A stretch of DNA of 64,000 nucleotides from CBDANW01 sp965197825 (GTDB lineage: Bacteria > Acidobacteriota > Vicinamibacteria > Marinacidobacterales > DATDRI01). The first letter of the stretch is position 1, and each line of letters starts with the position of its first letter. Below are positions 52,530 to 60,719 of this stretch, piece by piece. The notes under the pieces were generated by a model. The model did not search any database, was not told where the DNA came from, and saw only the letters and a list, made by a program, of their open reading frames with translations. Made by a program: the position numbers and the translations under genes. The stretch covers positions 1,116,001-1,180,000 of the forward strand of contig CBDANW010000003.1 in the NCBI GenBank assembly GCA_965197825.1, written 5' to 3'.

Positions 52530-53270
52530 TCAGGCAGATGAAGGGCTTAAACGCAGTTCCAAGAGCTGGCTTCTCTGCTCCGCTTCGGTGCGTAGGACCG
52601 ACTGAGGAAACTCCTCTAGGAACCGTTGGTAGGTTTGGCGCGCCTCTTCCAATCTGTCGTCTTTCTCCAGTTGCCGAGCCAGGGCGAACAGCAGTTGATC
52701 CTTGGGGAGCGGATCCTGCGGATCATCCACCAGAGCTCGATAGATCTCCGCGGAACCGGCGTAGTCACTCTTCTGAGATTTGACCGTGGCCAGCGTTTGC
52801 AAGGCGAGAGAGTAGAGTAGATCGCCGCGTTCCCGAACGACTTCTTCCAAGAGGGCTTCCGCGTCCTCGATCTCGCCGAGGCCCACCTGACAGAGAGCCG
52901 AGTAATAGTGCGCTTCCCTTCCTTGCGGTAGACTACCGTACTGCTGCGCGACGCCCTGGAAGGCCTCGAGAGCGGCTCGATAGCGCTCCTCGACGCTTTC
53001 GAACGTCGTGCCTTCTTGGGGAGCGGCGACGATCGTGTTCTCCTGGATGACGCCGTGGTACTTGCTCATGGCATCGACGAGGAGCGCGTCCGCCGCCTGG
53101 CCGCGGCCGTGCTGATAGACGTAGGCGCCGCCCATCGCCGCGCTGGCGATCACGACGACCACCAAACCTGTCCTCAAGATCTGACTATTCTCGGAAGACC
53201 AGGTGACGAATTGCTCCAGCATGACCAGTAACTCGTTCTGCTTCAACTCGTGCCTTACCTTACGCCTCAC
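52530..53270 (-). CDS. Membrane-anchored TPR protein, YfgM-like
   Basis: A protein of 246 residues. It begins with a cytoplasmic helix (RRKVRHELKQNELLVMLEQF), then one transmembrane helix (LRTGLVVVVIASAAMGGAYV), then TPR-like periplasmic sequence (YYSALCQVGLGEIEDAEALL, SLALQTLATVKSQKSDYAGS). This is the layout of YfgM, an ancillary SecYEG subunit linked to periplasmic chaperones. It precedes sppA in one unit, consistent with a role in export. Confidence 0.75.
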   Translation of the reverse strand: MRRKVRHELKQNELLVMLEQFVTWSSENSQILRTGLVVVVIASAAMGGAYVYQHGRGQAADALLVDAMSKYHGVIQENTIVAAPQEGTTFESVEERYRAALEAFQGVAQQYGSLPQGREAHYYSALCQVGLGEIEDAEALLEEVVRERGDLLYSLALQTLATVKSQKSDYAGSAEIYRALVDDPQDPLPKDQLLFALARQLEKDDRLEEARQTYQRFLEEFPQSVLRTEAEQRSQLLELRLSPSSA

Positions 53271-53510
53271 GTGATACTCTCCTGTCTTCGAAATGCCTTA
53301 GAAAAACAGTCTGACCCCGCTAGAAAGTTCTGTCAAATAGCCGTCTGACTGGCCCTATTGACGCCTGAAGCGCCTACTCCTCCTGAAGAAACGGCACCAC
53401 ATCGTAGGAAGAATCGACCGGCGTCTGACCACGTTGATTGGTGAGAGGCGTCTGACGAGATTCATTAGTGAGATCCCGCGTATTGACGCCCAAAAGGGAC
53501 GCCAGAAGAG
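53271..53510. other. Intergenic region with short repeats and a possible coding scrap
   Basis: No intact gene is present. The plus strand has two imperfect copies of GGCGTCTGACCACGTTGATT-type sequence about 27 bp long (around 53409-53462). On the minus strand the same stretch, read in one frame, gives LTNESRQTPLTNQRGQTPVD, SSYDVVPFLQEE and a TAG. It lacks a start codon and ends at the MITE boundary, so it may be a remnant of a gene cut by the insertion. Confidence 0.35.
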
Positions 53511-53582
53511 CTAGTGCCCTGTATCAGTAATTCGTCACCTAAATCTCGGCCCCTTTTGCGCGCTGGCTTCGTTGTGGCATCC

Positions 53583-55018
53583 GAAAGTGTGCCAATCTTA
53601 GTTGGGAATTGAAACGGCTCCAAACTCCGTGGTTTGATGGCGTTGGACAAAACAAAATCAAGCCGCGAAGAAAGGAAGCCGAGATGGGAAGTCTGCTACG
53701 TTCGGTCAAGAAACGCAAGAAGTCGCGTCGTTTGGGTGAGGTCGAGATGGTGAGGCACGAGGATTACGGGGAACTCGCGCTGGACGCCAAGGTAGAGATG
53801 ATCCGTTCGTTGGTCCCCCTTGGTCTAATGCACGTTCACGAGTTGCTCGACGACGGAGTGAAGGCGTTGGCGGGAGAGCGATAGTCTCGCAAGGACGAGC
53901 TGGAGCGCGGTCGCCGTCCCGGAAGCAACCCGGGCACGGTAGGGCTTGGCGGCCAGCGGGTACCGATCCGTGTGCCACGGGTTCGGAGCATCGAGGGAGG
54001 AGAGATTCCGCTTCGCTGCTACGAGGCGGTGAGCCACGGCGGTGAGGTGAATGATCTTCTGCTGAAACGAGTTCTCTACGGAATCTCTTGTCGCAACTAC
54101 GAGGCGGCAGCGGAAGCGATTCCGGGCGCCATCGGGCTGTCGAGCTCAACGGTGTCCCGAGGGTTCGTGCAAGCGAGCGCTGCGAAGCTGCGGGAGATGC
54201 AGGAACGGGATCTGACCGGCGAGGATGTGGTGGCGCTGTTTCTGGATGGGAAGACATTCGCCGAGGCAACGATGGTCGTGGCTCTGGGCATCACGCTTTG
54301 CGGGGAAAAACGCTTCTTGGGCTTCGTGGAGACGGACACGGAGAACGGGCAGGTGTTGACGCCGTTCCTGCGTTCACTGCTCGAGCGGGGACTCGATATC
54401 TCCCAGGGTCTGCTGGTGATCATCGACGGCGGCAAGGGTCTCCAAGCGGCAGTCAAGAAGGCATTCCGTAAGCGGGCTCTGATACAACGCTGCCAGTGGC
54501 ACAAACGTGAAAACGTAGTGAGCTACCTGTCCAAGGGCGAGCAGGCGTCATGGCGCAAGCGGCTCCAGTGGGCCTACAACAGGCCGGAGTACGAAGAGGC
54601 CCTCACTGCGCTCGAGCAACTCCACGGTGAGTTAGAAGAGCGGAACCAATCCGCAGCTGGCAGCCTGGAGGAAGGCCTCGAGGAGACGCTGACGTTGCAT
54701 CGACTCGGCGTGCACGCGGTGCTGGGCCGTTCGTTCAAGACGACGAACTGCCTTGAGTCCGTCAATGCTCTCGTCGAGGAACGCTGCGCGAAGGTCGACC
54801 ACTGGAAGAACTCGAGCCAACGCCAGCGCTGGTTGGCAACGGCGCTCGTAGACATCGAACCGCGCTTGAGGAAGGTGGTGGGCTACCGCCATCTTCCCAA
54901 GCTTCGCGAAGCTCTCAAGCGGGAACTGAAGATCGAGGCGAAGACATCAACCGTATCGAAGAAGAAGGTCGCTTAAACGTGAGCCGTGGAGAGTTTCAAC
55001 TAAGAATGGGCTTGACTC
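53583..55018 (+). mobile_element. IS256-family element inserted in MITE copy 3 (about 1.44 kb)
   Basis: The ends GAAAGTGTGCCAATCTTAG and the reverse complement of the right end GAGTCAAGCCCATTCTTAG are imperfect inverted repeats sharing ATCTTAG/TTCTTAG-GTTG. They are flanked by TGGCATCC (53575-53582) and TGGCATCG (55019-55026), a near-perfect 8-bp target duplication as expected for IS256. It contains one transposase gene broken by an internal amber codon. Confidence 0.88.
53684..54976 (+). pseudogene. IS256-family (Mutator) transposase with an in-frame amber codon
   Basis: An ATG at 53684 starts a frame that hits TAG at 53882-53884 (after KALAGER) and continues unbroken to 54976. Read through, it is a ~430-residue Mutator-type transposase. 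It has EAIPGAIGLSSSTVSRGFVQ, the DDE Asp in VVALFLDGKTFAEA, the second Asp in LLVIIDGGKGLQAAVK, the C/H motif RALIQRCQWHKRENV and the catalytic Glu region AGSLEEGLEETLTLHRLG. The nonsense codon is at position 67. Initiation downstream would remove the N-terminal region, so it is likely inactive. Confidence 0.85.
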
Positions 55019-55172
55019 TGGCATCGTTCCAGTTCGGCCTTCGGCCTAGCCCTCCGCTCGACAGGCTCGCTGCGGAAGGCAGTCGAAATATCCAGATATG
55101 ACGTCGTCGTCACGCCTCGCCAGCCCACAAAATGGCCTCGAGCTTTAGGCCACGATCTACTGATACAGGACA

Positions 55173-58100
55173 CTAGTCTACGGGACGCAAGAACGGCACA
55201 AACTCATAAGAGCCTTCAACCTCGTGCACCGTCACTCGCTCAAGCACGGCGCCTACGTTGTGGAACGCCGGAGTTCCCCGAGAATCCATCGCGGTGAGCA
55301 GGGTCTTGTACCGGGTGTCTATAAGGATCGTTCTCCGCTCGGTTACCGGCAACACGATCGTGTTTTCCTTATAGCTCAGGGGGATCTCTTCCAACGCTTG
55401 ACGTTTCTCGATACTCTGCGAATGGTTCCGTTGAGATTCTCAATGGCGTTCGTCGTGGCAAGAGACTGGCGAAGTAAGGCGGGCAGCGCGAGCTTCACGA
55501 CCGTGAGCGACGCCTCCTCGCCCGACTTCGAGCGAACTCGAGGTCGCGACACTTGGATGCGACGACCACCGAAGCTCAGCTCTCCGTTCGTGCTCCCACA
55601 GTGGTTATGAGTTCGCTCCTTCTCGTGCTTGCCCTTGAGCCCCGCGATCTCCTCGGCGTCCTCTCTGAGCAGTAGGTGCAGAGCTGTCAGTCCTTGCTCG
55701 TACACCCATTCCGTCAGATCCGCCTTCGTGGCCGCGATCCCAGCTATCATCGGTAGCAGTATCTGACCGACTTGGCCAACTACCTTGCCCGTAGGCGAGT
55801 GCGTTTGCTTTCTTACTGGCTTCTTCGATTTCCTAGGCATTGGTGGCTCCTTGTCCCCCTCTGGAGACGGTTTATTGGCAGACCTATTCTTAGGCCGGCC
55901 AAGGAGCCGCCGCTACCCCAAATTCAACATCCGGCGGGACATCCCCATCTCTTTCCCCTCTAGCAGCAAGACCTGGTCGTATCGATTCGTCCATATCGAG
56001 GAGCCGAAGTCGAAAAACGAGTAAACGTGGAGCTCGAGGCTTTGAATGTGCTCATCCCGCACGGTGAGCGGCAGTCCATTAATGGGAAGTCCGAGCACTC
56101 CGCTTCGGCCCTCACCGGCATCCGGCCTCACGAACGTCGTCTCGTCTCGGATCTGGGAGAGGACGAGGTCCGAGATTGCGCCGCTCACCTCTACCCGCCC
56201 GTAGTCGTGGACCGAACGCCCCAGATAGTAAAGTTGCGCCTCGTAATCTCCCCCTTCCAAGCCGACGGACCGCGCAGGGAGAAGCGGCGACTTCTCATTG
56301 GATCGAGCGGTATCGTGATCCGTGCCCCTACCGTCTCGAGAACGTATTGCCAACCGCGTCGGAGTCCTTCCTCGGGCGGGTGCTCTGGTTCGGGCAGCGC
56401 CTGCTTCCCCCTTCGAACACCGGGTCGGGAAGCACAGCGAGTCGTTCCTCGAGGGCACGGTAGGAACCGGATCGAATGTCGCTCTCCGCATCGGCTCCTT
56501 CGACGAGCAGCGCGGACAACTCCGCGGAGAGGCCTCCGGAGAAATCGGAGTAGAGAACGTAACCATCCAGCGCTTGGCTGGAGAAGCCGACATCGAGCTC
56601 CCGGAGCAACCGCTCGATCCGCCTCCTGTTGGAGTGTCGCGAAATGAACCTCCGGTCTTCATGTTCCCAACCCTCTCCAAGCTGGAGAGCGAGAGGATAG
56701 TACTTGGAGGCGTCGAATACGGCGTTCGGATAGCGGACGGATGGCGCGGTGGTGATGATGTGGTCGGCGTGCACGAACGGGGCGAACCGGAGCGTATTCC
56801 AATAGTCCCCGAGGATGATCTTCTCCCTTGCCGCTTGAAGCTTCTCGATGGTTGCGCCCTCCTGTACGTGAGGCTCGACCAATCGCCGATGGGGAGCCAC
56901 GGATCTCCCGAGCGTCAACAGCAAGAACACGACCACGACGCCCCCCTTGACCATCCTCCGATCCACGAACGCGATTTCCTTGCAGGCGAGGGCAGCGAGC
57001 AAGACGGGGAACAACCCGTACACTCGATAGTGAACCAGATACCTTTCCACGGGAGGAAACCCGGAGAGCAACAAGAGGCCGAGGCTCACACCGAACATCA
57101 CCGGCAAGTACATCCATTTCGGGTCTCTTTCCTTTACGGCACGATGAAGCGATACCAGCAACCCACATAAAGAAAGGAAGACCACTCCGTACCAAGCCGA
57201 CTCGCCGCCCGGGGAAGTAGAGTCCATACGCAGCACGGCGGCGAGGGCCGCCTTCGCATCGGCCATGCCGAGATGAGCCGACGGCTCGGGAGCGAAAAAG
57301 AAACTCCTGGTGTTGACGAGACCGTTATTGATCTCGCTGAGAATATGCAGCAACGCACCGACCGCGATTCCGACGACCGTCTGCCAGGAAGCCTTGCCGA
57401 GGACTGCCCAGCGGCGCGCCCGCAGCAGGGACAGGAGCAGCCAGCCGAAAAGAACCACTGTCCAAGTCAGGCTCGGCTGATAGCTCCAGAATAGAAGCCC
57501 GGCCACGAAACCCATCCACAAGAATTCCTCCCTTTCTTCGAAGGCCGATCGAAAGACCAAATACATCAGGATCCCCAGCAAACAGGCGACCAACGCAAAG
57601 CCGTGAACTCGATCCATGGAAAAAAAGAGCATCGCGCCCACGGGAAGAGACGGGATGACCAGCGGGTAGAAGAAGGAGCTCGAACGAGAGGTGCGCTGCA
57701 TCAGCATGCTCCCGCAGAGAACGAAGACGGACAGCAAGAACAGGTTCCCCACCAGGACCGAGAGAGCCGGCGGAGCCACCCACCGATGTACGAATGAATA
57801 GAGGTAGGCGTCGAGGCTCCCCTGATAGAGCTGCCCGTAGAAATAGATGGGGCGGCTCTTTCCCTCCAAGATGTTCTCGACCATCAGAAGGGTGTGACCG
57901 ACCGGTCCGAGTTGAGCGACGCCTGGTGATGGAGAAGGAACGGAATGCGCGTGACCGAGAGCAGAAGCAGGATCGCCAAAAAGAGCAGCGCCCACCGCCA
58001 AGCGCCGGCCAGGCGCCACCGCCTTCGGAAGGCGTAGTAAGAGAGGAGCAGGACGAGCGCGCCGAAAAAGACGCCTGTCCAACGAGCGAGGGGCAGGTGG

Positions 58101-58306
58101 AGCCGAGGCAGTGCGGGAGAGAAAAAGGAGGCCATCCAGAGCGCCGTGGCCAGAAGGATCAGGAGCTCGACTGCCTTCAGGTGTCGGCTTTTGTTCACTC
58201 GTGAGGAAGTATACGTTTTCTTCCTTAATAGAGCTTCCGGCGTCTGTCGGCGTCTGTCGACATCTGTCATCGGGGAGGGACGCCTGTCCTTCTCGATGGC
58301 TTTCAC
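55173..58306 (-). pseudogene. Decayed membrane glycosyltransferase-like gene, interrupted by IS256
   Basis: The coding signal runs through several frames. It starts near 58306 or 58270 with TM segments (AVELLILLATALWMASFFSP, LLFLAILLLLSVTRIPFLLH) and QASLNSD. After a frameshift near 57895 it continues with GHTLLMVENILEGKSRPIYF, YGQLYQGSLDAYLYSFVHRW and about nine more TM helices. Two more shifts lie near 56418 and 56240. The C-terminal domain includes YYLGRSVHDYGRVEVSGAIS and SFFDFGSSIWTNRYDQ. An IS256 scrap (55391-55946) then interrupts LLLEGKEIPLSYKEN, after which it ends VEGSYEFVPFLRPVD at a TAG inside the MITE. The S-L-N-S-D and Y-G-Q-x-Y-x-G-S-L-(D/E)-A-Y-L motifs are typical of GT-C-type (ArnT/PMT-like) transferases. 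Confidence 0.72.
55391..55946 (-). pseudogene. Internally deleted IS256-family copy
   Basis: One 154-codon frame (from 55840) fuses the N-terminal ~110 residues of an IS256 transposase (ADLTEWVYEQGLTALHLLLR, RTHNHCGSTNGELSFGG) to its C-terminal part (LTVVKLALPALLRQSLATTN, AIENLNGTIRRVSRNVKRW). About 250 central residues, including the catalytic Asp residues, are missing. The left terminal repeat (GGGGATGTCCCGCCGG) ends at 55946; the right one is absent. ATCTCTT flanks both sides (55384-55390 and 55947-55953). The same C-terminal sequence occurs in the copy at 24490-26787. Confidence 0.82.
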
Positions 58307-58476
58307 GGGAGGTGGAGCTCGGAGGCCCCCCCACGCCGGGCGGTAAGTCCTTGATTGAATGCAAATTGTGCTCGTAGCCGGAAACCCTTTCGCTGGTCAC
58401 AGCTGGCCCCGGATTTGCACTTGATGTAACATAAGGGCGCGGCCAGAACAGGACGTGCTCCCAGAAGGGACAGCTG

Positions 58477-59445
58477 ATGACAGACACGAAGAGCGTGAAC
58501 GGGAACCGCCGTCGGGCGCCTCTCGGATTCGTCACGCTGCCCCTGTCCCTTCTTCTGTTGACTCTCTCGATGGCCTGCTCCAGCCGATCTCCGTCGCCAA
58601 CGGTTCCAACACTTCCGACGCCGTCGCCTCCCGTACCGACACCGACTCCGCCGTCTCCTCCGACCGCGCCGACCCCAACGCCGCAAACTCCACCGACGAC
58701 GCCTTCGGGTCAGCCAAGTACGCCGGCCAGTACGCCGACGAGTCATCCGGACGCACAGAAGCCCACAGCCGATGCGCCAGACGCGGGAGACTCGAGCTCA
58801 CCCGCAAGCGAATCCGCGGATGCCAAAGAAGAAGGAGAAGCACCCGCAACTGAGGGCTCGGAAGGAAAGGAACCCGCCGCCGCCGCCGAGATCGCGTCGA
58901 GCGCCGGAGGCTCCCCCGTGACGGCGGCCACTAACCCAAGTGCGCCAGGTGCTGCCGGGAGCGGACCGCGCACAACCGAAGAACAAAAACAGGCATTGGA
59001 TGGTGATCTGGACTCCTCTTTAAGCGAGTTCGATCGCATGTTGCTCCGTGAACAGGAACTCTTGGCGGAAGAGCAAGCCGCCCAGGCAGCCGCCTCGGGT
59101 TCAGGAAGCGGTGGCGGTGGTTCTTCGGGTGGATCGTTCGGTGAAGAGGCCGCACCGCAGACTGCCGACGCCTCCGGCGGCTACGCCGCCGAAGGAGGTA
59201 CCGGCGACTCACCCGACACGCCGCCCGGAGAGGCAAGTGAAGTCGGTGCTTCGGTGGGCGGGAAAGAAAAAGCCGAGTCCACGAACGGTCGCATCCCTCC
59301 CGATGTCGGTGATGGAAACGGCGATGACATCGTGGCGCGACAGCTCCGCGAGGCGGCCATTAAGGAAGAAGATCCGGAGCTCCGGGAGAAGCTGTGGGAC
59401 GAGTACCACGCCTATAAGAGCGGGACGACGAGAGGCAATAATTAA
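58477..59445 (+). CDS. Low-complexity lipoprotein
   Basis: A protein of 322 residues. The signal peptide ends in a lipobox-like LSMACSS (LPLSLLLLTLSMACSSRSP), so it is probably lipid anchored. A Pro/Thr-rich stretch (residues ~35-95, repeats of TPTP/TPSPP) follows, then Glu/Ala- and Gly/Ser-rich low-complexity sequence. Near the C-terminus a charged region (DGDLDSSLSEFDRMLLREQE, EEDPELREKLWDEYHAY) looks helical. No family is recognised. It starts the four-gene cluster that ends with a PEGA kinase and an FHA-like PEGA protein. Confidence 0.7.
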   Translation: MTDTKSVNGNRRRAPLGFVTLPLSLLLLTLSMACSSRSPSPTVPTLPTPSPPVPTPTPPSPPTAPTPTPQTPPTTPSGQPSTPASTPTSHPDAQKPTADAPDAGDSSSPASESADAKEEGEAPATEGSEGKEPAAAAEIASSAGGSPVTAATNPSAPGAAGSGPRTTEEQKQALDGDLDSSLSEFDRMLLREQELLAEEQAAQAAASGSGSGGGGSSGGSFGEEAAPQTADASGGYAAEGGTGDSPDTPPGEASEVGASVGGKEKAESTNGRIPPDVGDGNGDDIVARQLREAAIKEEDPELREKLWDEYHAYKSGTTRGNN

Positions 59446-59479
59446 AACAACCAACTCTATGAAGGAAACCGAGGGTAAG

Positions 59480-60700
59480 ATGCCGAGCAGACTTTGGATA
59501 CTCCGGGTAGCCGTCGTGTTTTTCGCCACGACGACGTTCGCGATTCCGGCAGCCTGGTCCGACAACGATGACGCCGTGGCGCTGAACCAGGCGGCGGCCG
59601 AGATCCCCGAAGAAGAGCTTCTTGACGTCGGAATCCAGGTTTTCGATCCAGGGCTGCCGACTGACGATGAGGAGCTCTACAAGCTCGAACAAAAAGGCGT
59701 CTATCCCGACGTCCGGAAGTCCGAAGCGAGATACGTGCCCTTTCATCTCATGACAACCATGCAATCCACCGGCTACTGGGGTGCGGTGCGCCTGGTGCCG
59801 GCCGCGAATCCCGTGGACGTCATGGTCACCGGCACGATCCTGAAATCGAACGGCAAGCGGCTGGAGCTCGAAATCCAAGTCGTCGATTCTCGCGGAAAGC
59901 GTTGGATGAGAGAGCGGTACAAGAGAGAGGCCTCGCCCGCCGCGTACCTCAAGAAAAGGGGCGCGATGGAACAGCCCGAGCCATATCAGAGCCTCTACCA
60001 CGAGATCGCCAACGACATTCTCGAGCGGCGGAACAAGCTCGATGAGGAAGACATCGCGGAGGTTCGGATGGTGTCGCAGCTAAAGTTCGCGACCGATATC
60101 GCGCCGACACCCTTCGCCGAATATCTGGAAGTGGATAAGGGGCGCTACTCTATCAAGAAGCTTCCCGCCCGGGACGACCCCATGGTAAGCCGGGTCGCCA
60201 CCATCCGTGAACGAGACTACATGTTCATCGACACGTTGACGGAATACTATGCGGGCTTCTACTTCAAGATGGACGAGCCTTACGATAGCTGGAGGGCGTT
60301 CAGCTACGAGGAGCAGGTGGCGTTGGACCAGCTACGCAAGGAACGATTGTGGAAGACGATCCTGGGCGCGGCGATGGTGGCGGGGGGCGCGATGCACAAG
60401 GGCCGCGGTCGCGGGGTGATGATTGCCGGAGGAACCATGGTCTTGATGGACGCCCAGAAGTCGGAAGAATCCCAGATGCACCTCGAGTCACTTCGCGAGC
60501 TGGCCGCCTCACTGGATGCCGACGTGGCTCCGCTCCTCATCGATGTGGAGGGAGACGTCATGCGCCTCACCGGATCGGTAGAGACTCAGTACGAGACCTG
60601 GCGGTCGCTTCTCCGCAGAATTTTTGCCACGGAAACCGGATTACCTTTAGACCCCAACTCAGAGAAATCGCTTGCCGAGTCGGGACTTTCGAAGCCCTGA
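59480..60700 (+). CDS. Secreted protein of unknown function with a central hydrophobic hairpin
   Basis: A protein of 406 residues. The signal peptide is PSRLWILRVAVVFFATTTFA. The N-terminal domain has EEELLDVGIQVFDPGLPTDD and ARYVPFHLMTTMQSTGYWGA, VDVMVTGTILKSNGKRLELE, IQVVDSRGKRWMRERYKREA, a pattern loosely like CsgG/GNA1162-type envelope proteins (inference). A Gly/Ala-rich segment (TILGAAMVAGGAMHKGRGRG, VMIAGGTMVLMD) near residue 300 could be a membrane hairpin. A C-terminal α/β tail ends the protein. I chose ATG 59480 with GAGGGTAAG upstream over the ATG at 59459. It sits between the lipoprotein and the kinase genes. Confidence 0.7.
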   Translation: MPSRLWILRVAVVFFATTTFAIPAAWSDNDDAVALNQAAAEIPEEELLDVGIQVFDPGLPTDDEELYKLEQKGVYPDVRKSEARYVPFHLMTTMQSTGYWGAVRLVPAANPVDVMVTGTILKSNGKRLELEIQVVDSRGKRWMRERYKREASPAAYLKKRGAMEQPEPYQSLYHEIANDILERRNKLDEEDIAEVRMVSQLKFATDIAPTPFAEYLEVDKGRYSIKKLPARDDPMVSRVATIRERDYMFIDTLTEYYAGFYFKMDEPYDSWRAFSYEEQVALDQLRKERLWKTILGAAMVAGGAMHKGRGRGVMIAGGTMVLMDAQKSEESQMHLESLRELAASLDADVAPLLIDVEGDVMRLTGSVETQYETWRSLLRRIFATETGLPLDPNSEKSLAESGLSKP

Positions 60701-60719
60701 CTCGCGCGTCCAGAGCTCC

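Larger units (their letters stand above)
53511..55176. repeat. MITE-like element, copy 3, split by an IS256-family element
   Basis: The left part (53511-53582) and right part (55019-55176) together reconstruct the same MITE as copies 1 and 2. It starts CTAGTGCCCTGTATCAGTA and ends TACTGATACAGGACACTAG. The internal conserved TTCGGCCTTCGGCCTAG is present on the right. The right CTAG contains the stop codon of the glycosyltransferase-like pseudogene on the minus strand. Confidence 0.85.

Noticed and set aside
57794..58204. Plus-strand ORF rich in Arg and Gly opposite the GT-like pseudogene
   Set aside because: Composition is that of a shadow frame in GC-rich DNA; the minus strand carries the TM pattern.
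56328..58535. A single 735-codon protein starting at 58535
   Set aside because: The first ~210 codons are out of frame with the membrane gene; the real N-terminus is in the frame from 58306/58270, joined by a frameshift near 57895.
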